From contig DUBM01000015.1 of assembly GCA_012960305.1 (NCBI GenBank), positions 1 through 64,000 of the forward strand: a DNA stretch of 64,000 nt, in the 5' to 3' direction. Below the pieces are notes generated by a model, which saw nothing but the letters and a program-made list of their open reading frames with translations, was not told where the DNA came from and ran no database searches. Both the position numbers and the translations under genes were made by a program. The first letter of the stretch is position 1; the number at the start of each line of letters is the position of its first letter. This document shows, one piece after another, positions 55,722 to 64,000 of the stretch. This DNA comes from Gammaproteobacteria bacterium (GTDB taxonomy: Bacteria; Pseudomonadota; Gammaproteobacteria; Pseudomonadales; Pseudohongiellaceae).

Positions 55722-56588
55722 ATGAAAGTCGCTTTTATTGGATTGGGTGTCATGGGATATCCAATGGCCGGTCATGTCAAAAATGCAGGAATGGATGTGT
55801 GTGTGTACAACCGTTCCACTGAGAAAGCTGAAAAATGGTGTGCAGAGTATGGAGGTGAGATGGCAGCCACTCCTGCGGCAACAGTGGCAGGTTGCGATGT
55901 GGTTTTATCTTGTGTTGGCAACGACAACGATGTAAGGCAGGTTTTACTTGGAAACGATGGTGCATTCGTTGGAATGGGCGATGGAACTATTTTAATTGAT
56001 CACACCACAGCCTCAGCTTCTTTGGCTCGAGAGCTTTATGGGATTGCCGAAGAGCAGGGCAAAAAATTTCTCGACGCGCCGGTTTCTGGTGGTCAGGCTG
56101 GTGCTGATAATGGTGCATTGACGGTGATGATCGGTGGAGACGCCGCTGTTTACGAATCAGCTAAACCTGTGCTGGATAGTTACTCTAAATTTAACAAGCT
56201 GTTAGGGCCAGCTGGGAGCGGCCAGCTGGCAAAAATGGTGAATCAGATTTGTATTGCCGGTGTGGTGCAGGGGCTTGCTGAAGGACTGCACTTTGCGATG
56301 AAAGCTGGTCTCGATGGCGAAGCTTTAATCGAAACAATTTCAAAAGGCGCTGCGGGTTCCTGGCAAATGGAAAACCGCTATAAAACAATGCTGGCCGATA
56401 ATTATGAGTTCGGTTTTGCAGTAGATTGGATGCGCAAAGATTTAGGTATCGCTTTGGAAGAAGCAAGTAGTAATGGTGCAGATCTTCCTGTAGCTCAGTT
56501 GGTAGATAGTTTTTATGCTGAGGTTCAGGCAATGGGTGGCAATCGCTGGGACACTTCTAGTTTGCTAACCAGGTTCTCTAGGAAGTAA
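55722..56588 (+). CDS. NAD(P)-dependent beta-hydroxyacid dehydrogenase (3-hydroxyisobutyrate-dehydrogenase family)
   Basis: A 288-residue enzyme with an N-terminal Rossmann fold (VAFIGLGVMGYPMAGHVKNAG), the substrate motif DAPVSGGQAGADNGALTVM and the catalytic Lys171 in GSGQLAKMVNQ. Family members oxidise 3-hydroxyisobutyrate, tartronate semialdehyde or related beta-hydroxyacids. There is no signal peptide, so it is cytoplasmic. TAGGAGTGAGTA precedes the ATG. It follows the exported amidohydrolase by 50 bases. Confidence 0.93.
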   Translation: MKVAFIGLGVMGYPMAGHVKNAGMDVCVYNRSTEKAEKWCAEYGGEMAATPAATVAGCDVVLSCVGNDNDVRQVLLGNDGAFVGMGDGTILIDHTTASASLARELYGIAEEQGKKFLDAPVSGGQAGADNGALTVMIGGDAAVYESAKPVLDSYSKFNKLLGPAGSGQLAKMVNQICIAGVVQGLAEGLHFAMKAGLDGEALIETISKGAAGSWQMENRYKTMLADNYEFGFAVDWMRKDLGIALEEASSNGADLPVAQLVDSFYAEVQAMGGNRWDTSSLLTRFSRK

Positions 56589-56823
56589 GTTTCTCGCTTG
56601 GATCCTGGGAATTTCTTAATAGCTTCTGCAATTAGTAGGCAATTGCTTGGCATAGGTTGTAGAGCTAGCTTTTAGAACTCTGCCCCGATTTGGAGAAATA
56701 CCTACCAATTGGTTTTGCTCCAAACGGCCCCAATTTGCTGGCAATTCATCCCATTTCTATTGATTCTTAGACGCTAAACCTCTAACTTACACTTTCAGCA
56801 CGAATAATCTTCGGGGGACTCCA

Positions 56824-57855
56824 ATGAAATCTAAAAATTTACTGATTTTTTCAGTACTTAGCGCGATTAGTAGCCTGGCGGTGGCACAGACAGGTGATTA
56901 CGAAGCACCGCGTACTGAATACGGACATCCAGATCTTCAAGGTGTTTGGAACTTTAGTTCGAATACGCCGATGCAACGGCCTACAAAATATGGCACGCAG
57001 GAATTTCTCTCAACAGAAGAAGTTGAAGAAGCTGTTGCCAGGCAGCAAACTTCAGCCGCAGCAGCTGATGCAAGAGCTGCGAAACTTGTCGTCAATCCTG
57101 AAGCGCCAGCGGCGGGCAAAGACCCGGGTGGTTATAACGATTTCTGGTTTGAGGTTGCTGGAATTGGGGATATAGTTCGAACATCATTAATCATCTATCC
57201 GGAAGATGGTCGTCAACCAGACTATGTCGAAGGGGCGAATGCTCAATTTGGTGGCCTTGGTCCAGATATTCCCGGCACTCGTCCAGTACGTTATGTAGTC
57301 GGAGGAATAGAAAAGGATGGTCCAGAGGATCGAGGCCTTTCTGAGCGCTGCATTGTCGGTTTTAACTCAGGCCCTCCTTTCACGCCAAGTTTGTATAACA
57401 ACAACATGCAAATTTTTCAGAATAAAGACACAGCTGTCATCATGACGGAAATGATTCATGATGCACGTATTGTTCCATTAGTGGATAAGCCTGCTCTTGA
57501 TGACAACATCCGACTTTGGTCAGGTGATTCTCGTGGCTATTATGACGGTGACACATTGGTAGTAGAGACAAAGAATTTCAATGGTTTACGCCAAACTTTT
57601 GGAAGCGCCGGTCATAACTATAATGCAACTCTAACTGAAAAATTTACTCGTACTGCTCGCGATACAGTTAATTATGAGTTCACCATTGATGACCCATCTA
57701 CATTTACTGATAGGATAACAGCTATTGTACCGATGACTAAGTTAGGTGGGCAGATATATGAATATGCTTGCCATGAAGGTAACTATGGAATGCTCAATAC
57801 TCTGCGTGGGAAAAGAGTAGAAGATCGTACCGGAGTTTCAAGCGGCGCGAACTAA
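56824..57855 (+). CDS. Secreted protein of unknown function, PDLSG family type B (copy 2)
   Basis: A Sec signal (LAVAQ) with GGGGGACT before the ATG. The mature chain opens GHPDLQGVWNFSSNTPMQRP, then SERCIVGFNSGPPFTPSLYNNNMQIFQ, GYYDGDTLVVETKNF and EYACHEGNYGM near the end. It matches the type B protein at 12879-14000 block by block but lacks most of its Arg/Gly-rich insert. A terminator separates it from its type A partner at 57968. Function unknown. Confidence 0.82.
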   Translation: MKSKNLLIFSVLSAISSLAVAQTGDYEAPRTEYGHPDLQGVWNFSSNTPMQRPTKYGTQEFLSTEEVEEAVARQQTSAAAADARAAKLVVNPEAPAAGKDPGGYNDFWFEVAGIGDIVRTSLIIYPEDGRQPDYVEGANAQFGGLGPDIPGTRPVRYVVGGIEKDGPEDRGLSERCIVGFNSGPPFTPSLYNNNMQIFQNKDTAVIMTEMIHDARIVPLVDKPALDDNIRLWSGDSRGYYDGDTLVVETKNFNGLRQTFGSAGHNYNATLTEKFTRTARDTVNYEFTIDDPSTFTDRITAIVPMTKLGGQIYEYACHEGNYGMLNTLRGKRVEDRTGVSSGAN

Positions 57856-57868
57856 GCTCTGATTTTAT

Positions 57869-57900
57869 AAAAGGGTGATTATTAATAATCACCCTTTTTT
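57869..57900 (+). terminator. Rho-independent terminator
   Basis: Perfect 15-base stem AAAAGGGTGATTATT / AATAATCACCCTTTT with no real loop beyond the pairing centre, followed by T residues, 14 bases after the type B gene. Confidence 0.9.
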
Positions 57901-57967
57901 TTCACCAGGGCGTAATTACTAAAACCACACGACTACAATGAACTTGTTTAGGATTTAAGGGTTGTAC

Positions 57968-58801
57968 ATGAAAACACTATTACAAAAATACACTTTGGTT
58001 ATTGGTCTGATTGCGATTATGAGTTTGGGTTCGATTCAGGCGGTTGCACAAAGTGGCGAAATAGCGCGCACTCCTGACGGCAAGCCAGATCTTAGTGGAA
58101 TATGGCAAGCAATGACTTCTGCTCATTATGACATTGAGCCTCATGCAGCTGCTCAAGGGCCTTACCCTAGACAGATGGGTGCGCTCTCAGCGATCCCCGC
58201 TGGACTAGGCATTATCGAAGGTGGTCGTATTCCTTACAACGAGCAGAGTGCGCGACAGCGGGATGCCAATAAAGCTGCGGCGATCGAAAATGATCCCCTA
58301 GCAAAGTGTTATATGCCTGGAGTTCCTAGAGCGAATTACCTACCTTTCCCATTTCAAATAGTTCAGTCACGGGAAGTTATTCTTATTGCTTATGAAATGG
58401 CTGAAGCAAATAGAATACTTTACGTTGATCAGCCTGACTTAGAGTCGCAAGTAGACGCTTGGATGGGCCACTCAAACGCACATTGGGAAGGTGATACATT
58501 AGTTGTTCGAGTTAGTGGTCAAATGCCTGATACTTGGTTTGACCAAGCAGGCAACCATCATAGCTTTGCTATGGTTGTAGAAGAGCGTTGGACTGCAACA
58601 GGTGCAGATCATCTTATCTATGAAGCGACTATGACTGACGCCAATACTTTTACTCAGCCTTGGAAAGTTAGTTTCCCTCTGTATAGAAGAGTAGAAGAGA
58701 ATATGCAGTTGCTAGAATTTAAATGCGCGGAATTTGCTGAAGAATATCTCTACGGCGAGTGGCGTAAAGAAGGAACACCTATCGGTAATCCTCCTCAATA
58801 G
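57968..58801 (+). CDS. Secreted protein of unknown function, PDLSGIWQ family type A (copy 2)
   Basis: The ATG at 57968 begins a Sec signal ending AVAQ. Motifs follow the type A protein at 12002-12853: KPDLSGIWQAMTSAHYDIEPH, CYMPGVPRANYLPFPFQIVQ, WMGHSNAHWEGDTLVV, DQAGNHHSFAM and CAEFAEEYLYGEWR. Compared with copy 1 the signal and loop regions differ, but the central blocks are near identical in pattern. The frame is closed by a strong terminator. Its A/B pairing is reversed relative to the first locus, which suggests a real functional link between the two types. Confidence 0.82.
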   Translation: MKTLLQKYTLVIGLIAIMSLGSIQAVAQSGEIARTPDGKPDLSGIWQAMTSAHYDIEPHAAAQGPYPRQMGALSAIPAGLGIIEGGRIPYNEQSARQRDANKAAAIENDPLAKCYMPGVPRANYLPFPFQIVQSREVILIAYEMAEANRILYVDQPDLESQVDAWMGHSNAHWEGDTLVVRVSGQMPDTWFDQAGNHHSFAMVVEERWTATGADHLIYEATMTDANTFTQPWKVSFPLYRRVEENMQLLEFKCAEFAEEYLYGEWRKEGTPIGNPPQ

Positions 58802-58813
58802 TAATTGCTCGAG

Positions 58814-58853
58814 CACAAAAAAGCCTGCTTCGAAAGTCGCAGGCTTTTTTGTG
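58814..58853. terminator. Strong bidirectional rho-independent terminator
   Basis: Perfect 15-base stem CACAAAAAAGCCTGC / GCAGGCTTTTTTGTG with a ten-base loop, between the rightward type A gene and the leftward nitroreductase-fold gene. Confidence 0.95.
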
Positions 58854-58907
58854 GAAAATTGAAAGTTCAGGAGAACTAAAATTTAGTAGCTAAGCTATTA
58901 GTAAAAT

Positions 58908-59570
58908 TCAATCGTTATGAAAGCTACTGAACTGTTCAAGGGGTTTTCGAGAAATGTCGGGAACTGTAGCATCTGGTTCTGGGTAACCAACAACTAAAAC
59001 CATGAGAGGTTTTTCAGAAACTGGTCTCCCCAATATTTCATTCAGAAACTTCATGGGGCTAGGAGTGTGGGTCAGCGTGGCTAATCCAGCATTGTGTAAT
59101 CCAGCGATTAGCAACCCAGTCGCTATTCCTGCTGATTCAGTAACGTAGTAATTCTTGTACTTTTTGCCCTCGCTGCTCAATTGGTATTTTTGCCCGAATA
59201 TAACCACAAGGTAGGGTGCTCGCTCAAGAAAGGGCTTGTCTGCATCGGTCCCCAGAGGTGCTAATGCATCCAGCCAGTCTTGTGGTGCTCGCTTGGTATA
59301 GAATTCTTTTTCCTCAAGTTCTGCTGCTGCGCGAATTTTTTGTTTGATAATTGGACTACTTACCACAGCAAAATGCCAAGGTTGTCTATTGGCTCCACTC
59401 GGAGCACTACCTGCAGTGAGTAAACAATCTTCAATGAGTTTTCTTGGAACTGCTTTGTTTGAGAAATCCCGAACTGTTCGTCTCGTTGACATCAGTTGTT
59501 CGAATTTGGTGGCCCGCTCCTGCATTTCCGAATCGGTTAAGAATTTAAATTTAAGCTCTACTGAATTCAC
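58908..59570 (-). CDS. Iodotyrosine-deiodinase-like flavoprotein (nitroreductase superfamily)
   Basis: A 220-residue nitroreductase-fold protein with [10 protein letters not shown] and [15 protein letters not shown] (FMN binding), [21 protein letters not shown] and [19 protein letters not shown]. Block by block it follows vertebrate and bacterial iodotyrosine deiodinases, and the residues that bind the amino-acid head group and flavin are in place with the right spacing: Glu87, Tyr91 (four later) and Lys112 (21 later), the counterparts of human Glu157, Tyr161 and Lys182. It probably removes halogen from halotyrosines or a related substrate in the cytoplasm. The start is GTG at 59570 with AAGGA upstream. 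Confidence 0.85.
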   Translation of the reverse strand: MNSVELKFKFLTDSEMQERATKFEQLMSTRRTVRDFSNKAVPRKLIEDCLLTAGSAPSGANRQPWHFAVVSSPIIKQKIRAAAELEEKEFYTKRAPQDWLDALAPLGTDADKPFLERAPYLVVIFGQKYQLSSEGKKYKNYYVTESAGIATGLLIAGLHNAGLATLTHTPSPMKFLNEILGRPVSEKPLMVLVVGYPEPDATVPDISRKPLEQFSSFHND

Positions 59571-59903
59571 TTAAGATTCCTTATTATTTCGCAGTGGACT
59601 GCTATTTATTGGGCTAGTTTCTATTTATAGTCAGATTGATTATAGCCTGCAAGTTACACTCTAGGGGCAATGCCGGTGCCTGGATAATAGCAATTAGATT
59701 GTGAAAGAGTAGCCGTACTAATTGAATAGGTAACCACAGGACAACAGCAACGCAGTGATGAGGTGGCTAGCGTCTATATGCTGGGCAGTAGTGCCGAACT
59801 TAATGGCTTGCTACTCTAAATCGCTGCAGCTAACGGTGAGTAAAATTGTTTCTAGAGTAATTAGCCGTCCGCTACAGCAGTAATCATCAATCAGAGATAT
59901 AGC
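59571..59903. other. Intergenic region, nothing recognised
   Basis: About 330 bases between two leftward genes. I see no coding frame, terminator or RNA I can support. It should hold the promoter of the deiodinase-like gene. Confidence 0.45.
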
Positions 59904-60455
59904 CTAATCATATTTTAAATCCATAACTTTATTTGGATCGCCGCGAAATATAATATAGCTTATGTTCTTCGAGGGAATTTCATGCCAACCATGAGGCATA
60001 CCCTTAGGTATGATGGCAATATCGCCCACTTTTACTTTCTGTTGAACTGCTCCACGAATTTCACCGTTTTCAATGGGACCTAAAAGAGCGCTTACTCTGC
60101 TGGTTTTCTCAATGAGTTCACCGCCAGTCAACATTGTCCCTTCTCCGGCTACTATGTAATAAATCTCATCAAGGTCGGGGTGGGCAATTCCTGTTGCCGG
60201 TCCGCCAGCTTCCTTGTGATTACGTTGAACAACTGAAACACCTAGATGTTCTCCACCAACATCCACGTGGCGCATAACGATATCACTTACATTTCGGTCG
60301 CCTGCTAGATTTGCGAGGCCCTGAGCTAAGGTTGCCTCTACTTCTTGTTCAGTCATGATCGTGGCTGCTTGACCTTCATGATGGTCAGCTTGTGTCGTAA
60401 GCAAGGGAAAGCTCATGAGCAAACATAAACAGATTATTCTTATTAGCTTTTGCAT
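59904..60455 (-). CDS. Secreted cupin protein (paralogue of 33586-34104)
   Basis: A Sec signal (TTQADHHEG follows) and a cupin core: GIAHPDLDEIYYIVAGEGTML and VGDIAIIPKGMPHGWHEI. His in the first motif and in PHGWH may bind metal; the Glu of EIYY is kept. The end, SYIIFRGDPNKVMDLKYD, is shared in pattern with the cupin at 33586-34104. No reaction is known for this type. The gene lies 59 bases downstream of the dipeptidase gene on the same strand and may be co-transcribed. Confidence 0.83.
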   Translation of the reverse strand: MQKLIRIICLCLLMSFPLLTTQADHHEGQAATIMTEQEVEATLAQGLANLAGDRNVSDIVMRHVDVGGEHLGVSVVQRNHKEAGGPATGIAHPDLDEIYYIVAGEGTMLTGGELIEKTSRVSALLGPIENGEIRGAVQQKVKVGDIAIIPKGMPHGWHEIPSKNISYIIFRGDPNKVMDLKYD

Positions 60456-60514
60456 TTTGACTCCTAATCTTTCTTTTAAAGGATATGGAAAACTATTTAC
60501 AGCTTGTAGATGCG

Positions 60515-61867
60515 CTATTCCGCTTGAATTTCAGCGGCGATTCGTTGAACGTCGTCTAACACTCGGAGTAGATTTCCACTCCAAAGTAATCCGATTTCTT
60601 CTTCGCTATACCCTCGGCTAACCAGTTCCAGAGTAACATTAAAAGTTTCTGACGCATCGTTCCAACCGGAGATCCCTCCGCCACCATCGAAATCAGAACT
60701 AATACCTACGTGCTCTAAACCAATAAGATCTACTAGATAATCGATATGGTCTACAAAGTCAGCCACATCAATGGGAGGGGCGATAGAATTCACTTCAGCT
60801 TCCATTCGTGATTCAGTGCGAGCGCTGAGCTGGACCATATTGCGGTTGTACTCGGCGGCGTCTGCTTCGGAGAGGTCTCCTCTTTCTGGAAAGCTAAGTA
60901 ATTCGAATCCGATGTCTGCTGCAATGCTTTGTTGTAATGTTGATCGCGCTGCTTGATAAGTTGCGTATTTGTCAGCATTGAGATAACCGGAAAAGGCAAC
61001 AGTTTGCACCACGCCACCATTTTCTTTAACTCTTAAGAGTTGCTCGTCATCAAGGTTTCTACTGTGTTCGCTAACCGCTCTCGCCGATGAGTGCGAGGCG
61101 ATTAAAGGCGCCCGCGTTAGGTCTAGCATTTCCATAATTGCTGGTTTGGAAGGATGGGATATATCAATCATTATGCCGAGGCGATTCATTTCTGCGATCG
61201 CTTCTCGACCTAACTCGCTTAAGCCGTTGTGTAAGAAGTCTCTATCGCGTTCACCTGTGTTCGAATCGGCAAATTGACTATGCCCGTTGTGAGCCAGAGA
61301 CATATAGCGACCACCGCGAGCATGAAAGTCGGCAATATTCGACATATCGAGTCCGACTGGATAAGCATTTTCGATACCTATCATTGCGACCTTTTTGCCA
61401 GCAGCAATTATACTTCTTACGTCATCTGAGCTATAGGCAATTTCTATCTGATTTGGGGCAATAACTTCGGCTAGACGATGAATTGCTTCAAATTTATCGA
61501 TGGCATTGGCATAGGCTGCAGCATAGCCGGCATTATCGAGGGTAGACTGTCCGGTATAGACGATAAACCAGACAACATCCAAGCCGCCGGCATCCATTTT
61601 AGGAAGATTCACCTGAGTATCCAGGTTCATCGTGTAGTTGGTGCTAGTGGTGAAGTCTCCCGTATCTATATCCGCGTGAGTATCTAGGGTAATTACTCGT
61701 TCATGAATAGCCCGCGCACGAGCACGTAATTGCTCTGTAGCTTCGCCCACGGTATCTGAGTTGACAAATTCTTCCTCACTACTCGCAGTATCGGCATCTT
61801 CGGTACCGCAGGTTGTTAAAAAAAGTGCAGCAATAAATACTAGGGAAACCTTGCATTTGGATGTCAT
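60515..61867 (-). CDS. Membrane dipeptidase (peptidase M19) lipoprotein
   Basis: A leader ending LTTC gives a lipobox (Cys20). The mature part is a complete M19 (renal dipeptidase-like) enzyme: TLDTHADID (His64, Asp66), MIGIENAYPVG with the bridging Glu, MSLAHNGHSQFADS, GIMIDISHPSK, IASHSSARAVSEHSRNLDDEQL and HVGISSDFDGGGG. These bind two zinc ions. The enzyme cleaves dipeptides, including D-amino-acid-containing ones, in the periplasm. It is divergent from gamma-glutamyltransferase 357 bases away; both act on peptide-like compounds such as glutathione products, though a common pathway is inference. Confidence 0.93.
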   Translation of the reverse strand: MTSKCKVSLVFIAALFLTTCGTEDADTASSEEEFVNSDTVGEATEQLRARARAIHERVITLDTHADIDTGDFTTSTNYTMNLDTQVNLPKMDAGGLDVVWFIVYTGQSTLDNAGYAAAYANAIDKFEAIHRLAEVIAPNQIEIAYSSDDVRSIIAAGKKVAMIGIENAYPVGLDMSNIADFHARGGRYMSLAHNGHSQFADSNTGERDRDFLHNGLSELGREAIAEMNRLGIMIDISHPSKPAIMEMLDLTRAPLIASHSSARAVSEHSRNLDDEQLLRVKENGGVVQTVAFSGYLNADKYATYQAARSTLQQSIAADIGFELLSFPERGDLSEADAAEYNRNMVQLSARTESRMEAEVNSIAPPIDVADFVDHIDYLVDLIGLEHVGISSDFDGGGGISGWNDASETFNVTLELVSRGYSEEEIGLLWSGNLLRVLDDVQRIAAEIQAE

Positions 61868-62224
61868 GGTCAGAAGCCTCTACTTCAATCTGTGATGGCG
61901 AAAATACTACGGTTATGCCTAACGTCATAGGGGACAGCTGTTGCTTAGAATCAGCCAATGTCAGGATCATAGAAACTTACCACTTCAAGGCTAGCAATTA
62001 CAGCGTAAACCGCAGTAAACCAGAGGATCTGTGCCTTAGAAAGAGGGAAATAACAAGACCAAAAGAAGCGCAATTGAAGCCGAAAAATTGGTTAAATATT
62101 GTTACTATAGGACTCTGATTGGAAATTTCAGCCAGTTTTGGATGGCTTCGATGTTGCTGGCTAGTGAAAGTTCTAGTCTAGTGAGAGGTTCAATTCGAGT
62201 ATTAACGGTAATTGTGAGCACACT
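61868..62224. other. Divergent intergenic region between dipeptidase and ggt
   Basis: About 357 bases. No gene, repeat or terminator is clear. It must hold the promoters of the leftward dipeptidase and the rightward ggt. Confidence 0.45.
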
Positions 62225-63931
62225 ATGGGTAATTTTCGATTAGTTAAAAGCATTTGTTTGATCGTCGGTCTGGTACTGGTATCAATTTCTTTCTCTGAGG
62301 GTGGCAGAACACCCTTGAGAGTTAAAAATGGCATAGTGACTAGTGCCTCCAGACTAGCATCTGATGCTGGAGTCAGTGCTCTCAAGCAAGGCGGTAATGC
62401 GGTTGATGCGGCTATTACCACAGCCTTTGCCCTAGCGGTGACTTGGCCGTCTGCAGGCAATATTGGCGGTGGTGGGTTTTTGGTCTATCACGGCGAAGAT
62501 GGCCATGCGACAACATTCGATTTCCGAGAGAAAGCTCCCCTTGCGGCTAATGAGCGTATGTATCTGGGGCTGGATGGCAACGTAATTGATAACTCAAACC
62601 ATATTGGCATGTTGGCAATCGGTGTTCCTGGCACTGTTGCAGGTTTGTGGAAGGCCCATCAAGAATTAGGTAGCCTGCCATGGGCAGATTTGGTGGCTCC
62701 CGCAGTTAAATTGGCGCGAGAGGGTATTCCCATGAGCTATTCTCTCTATTCTGGCTTTGCGCGATCAAAGGGTCGGTTCGATCAATATCCTTCTACTGCA
62801 GCTAAATTTTTCAAAGCAGATGGCTCCCTCTATGAATTGGGCGAGACTTGGTACCAACCAGATCTTGCTCATACTCTTGAACTTATTCAAGATAATGGTG
62901 CCGATGGTTTCTATAAAGGTGAGAATGCTAGTCGCCTTGCTGGTTTTATGGCGGATAATGGTGGCTTAATCACCGAAGAAGACTTGCTGAAATATGAGGC
63001 CGTTGAGCGAGAACCTATTCGTGGTACATATCGAGGCTATGACATTGTCAGCATGCCGCCTCCGAGTTCAGGTGGTGTTGTTTTGGTCGAGATGCTCAAT
63101 ATTCTTGAAGGCTATGACTTAAGCGATATGGGGCATAACTCTGCCCTGTATCTTCATGTCTTGACGGAATCAATGCGCAGAGCCTATGCGGACCGAGCGG
63201 AGCATTTGGGCGACCCCGACTTCAATGAAGGTATGCCCCTGGAGCGTCTTTTGGACAAAGACTATGCCTCTAATTTAAGAGGCAGTATCGATATGGACCA
63301 AGCCTCTAAGAGTGATCCCAACGGTTTTGCAGAACCCTATGAGAGTGAGGAGACGACTCATTTTTCGGTTGTTGATAAAGACGGCAATATGGTCAGCATG
63401 ACTTACACTTTGGAATTCGGCTACGGTTCGGGAATCGTTGTTGAGGGTGGCGGTTATTTACTTAATAATGAAATGGGCGATTTCAATGCTGTGCCAGGTG
63501 TCACTAATACGCGTGGTCTCATTGGTACGGCGGCTAATCTGGTCGCACCAGAGAAGCGCATGCTCTCAAGTATGACTCCCACAATTGTTGCTAAAGATGG
63601 TAAGCCGGTGTTCACCGCGGGAAGCCCTGGTGGTAAAACTATTATTAATACAACACTGCAATTGATTTTGAACGTGGTCGATCATGATATGAATATTGCT
63701 GAATCAGTTGAAGCTGGAAGGATCCATCACCAGTGGTTACCTGATGTGACTAGTATGGAAACAGGTTCTCTATCACGGGATACTATTGAGCTTTATGAGG
63801 CTAGGGGGCATAGATTCAGGGAACGCGCAGCACAAGGCGCTGTGATGGCAGTGTTCTACGATAGAGTTAACAAGCTATTTGAGGGAGCATCCGATTCTCG
63901 CCGTGGAGATGGGGCAGCAGTCGGGTACTAA
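62225..63931 (+). CDS. ggt: Gamma-glutamyltransferase, secreted and self-processing
   Basis: A Sec signal precedes a complete Ggt of 568 residues: GGNAVDAAITTAFALAVTWP, NIGGGGFLVYH, FDFREKAP and GVPGTVAGLW in the large subunit, then the cleavage site before Thr377 in SEETTHFSVVDKDGN, with LLNNEMGDFN, KRMLSSMTPTIV and AGSPGGKTIINT in the small subunit. The Thr becomes the nucleophile. It removes gamma-glutamyl groups from glutathione and other compounds in the periplasm. The position equivalent to E. coli Asn411 is Glu (YTLEFG). GTGAG lies before the ATG, a weak ribosome site. Confidence 0.94.
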   Translation: MGNFRLVKSICLIVGLVLVSISFSEGGRTPLRVKNGIVTSASRLASDAGVSALKQGGNAVDAAITTAFALAVTWPSAGNIGGGGFLVYHGEDGHATTFDFREKAPLAANERMYLGLDGNVIDNSNHIGMLAIGVPGTVAGLWKAHQELGSLPWADLVAPAVKLAREGIPMSYSLYSGFARSKGRFDQYPSTAAKFFKADGSLYELGETWYQPDLAHTLELIQDNGADGFYKGENASRLAGFMADNGGLITEEDLLKYEAVEREPIRGTYRGYDIVSMPPPSSGGVVLVEMLNILEGYDLSDMGHNSALYLHVLTESMRRAYADRAEHLGDPDFNEGMPLERLLDKDYASNLRGSIDMDQASKSDPNGFAEPYESEETTHFSVVDKDGNMVSMTYTLEFGYGSGIVVEGGGYLLNNEMGDFNAVPGVTNTRGLIGTAANLVAPEKRMLSSMTPTIVAKDGKPVFTAGSPGGKTIINTTLQLILNVVDHDMNIAESVEAGRIHHQWLPDVTSMETGSLSRDTIELYEARGHRFRERAAQGAVMAVFYDRVNKLFEGASDSRRGDGAAVGY

Positions 63932-63976
63932 ACTACTAAAACTACTTTTTGGATCCAACTGCTCTAGGAGCATTAC

Positions 63977-64000
63977 ATGAAAACTTCTTTGCCAGGTTTT
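63977..64000 (+). CDS. Start of a further gene, cut by the right edge
   Basis: An ATG at 63977 with AGGAG eight bases upstream begins MKTSLPGF and runs off the window 45 bases after ggt. Only eight codons are visible, so nothing can be said about the product except that it is probably co-transcribed with ggt. Confidence 0.6.

Overview
The window looks like chromosomal DNA of a free-living, aerobic, heterotrophic gammaproteobacterium, probably marine. This rests on moderate GC by eye, good AGGAG-type ribosome sites, many Sec, Tat and lipoprotein signals, PQQ quinoproteins, a PaaG-like crotonase, a YbgC-like thioesterase and gamma-glutamyltransferase. The exact lineage cannot be fixed from sequence alone. 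There are no rRNA or tRNA genes, no CRISPR array, no recognisable transposase and no phage module. The genes sit in short operons, and at least nine rho-independent terminators can be seen.

Layout. 1-2.5 kb: two tandem Tat-exported PLP aminotransferase-fold genes, the first running off the left edge. 3.1-9.6 kb: SMP-30-like lipoprotein, a glucose-dehydrogenase-type quinoprotein, a quinohaemoprotein alcohol dehydrogenase and a secreted VOC protein. 9.8-11.3 kb: a Tat molybdopterin oxidoreductase with its cytochrome b. 11.4-11.9 kb: a gene graveyard with an internally deleted metY. 12.0-14.5 kb: two related secreted proteins of unknown function (types A and B below) and a DUF6152 protein. 14.7-21.5 kb: a small membrane protein, NHL lipoprotein, gamma-carbonic anhydrase, cupin, serine hydrolase, CMD-like protein and crotonase. 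21.5-27.5 kb: a second quinoprotein (lipoprotein), an acyl-CoA synthetase, a DUF1080 protein and a lipoprotein aldose epimerase. 27.5-32.9 kb: a Planctomycetes-style DUF1501 plus DUF1549/DUF1553 cytochrome pair. 33.6-39.2 kb: secreted cupins, a PETase/cutinase-like polyesterase, a beta-propeller protein, a small HTH protein and a Met-rich secreted protein. 39.3-47.9 kb: a GMC oxidoreductase with its Tat subunit, then three c-type cytochrome/copper-monooxygenase-like proteins and a secreted partner. 47.9-53.9 kb: an unknown protein, MFS transporter, thioesterase, a TPR/TonB-like protein and a frameshifted Ser/Thr kinase. 54-58.8 kb: exported amidohydrolase, 3-hydroxyisobutyrate-dehydrogenase-like enzyme and a second pair of A/B unknown proteins. 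58.9-64 kb: an iodotyrosine-deiodinase-like flavoprotein, a secreted cupin, an M19 dipeptidase lipoprotein, gamma-glutamyltransferase and the first codons of another gene.

How it fits together. Most of the proteins carry export signals, including members of families that are usually cytoplasmic (aminotransferases, VOC, CMD, cupins, aldose epimerase, amidohydrolase). The region therefore reads as an envelope metabolism island: oxidation of sugars, alcohols and perhaps aromatic, peptide or ester substrates in the periplasm or at the membrane, with electrons leaving through PQQ, haem c, haem b, FAD or Mo centres. This integration is inference.

Most promising leads: the duplicated A/B secreted protein module of unknown function with its DUF6152 companion; the haem/copper monooxygenase-like trio in which one member has lost the HxH copper ligands; the disulfide-poor PETase homologue; the iodotyrosine deiodinase homologue with its zwitterion-binding triad conserved; and two gene-decay events (metY deletion, double-frameshifted kinase).
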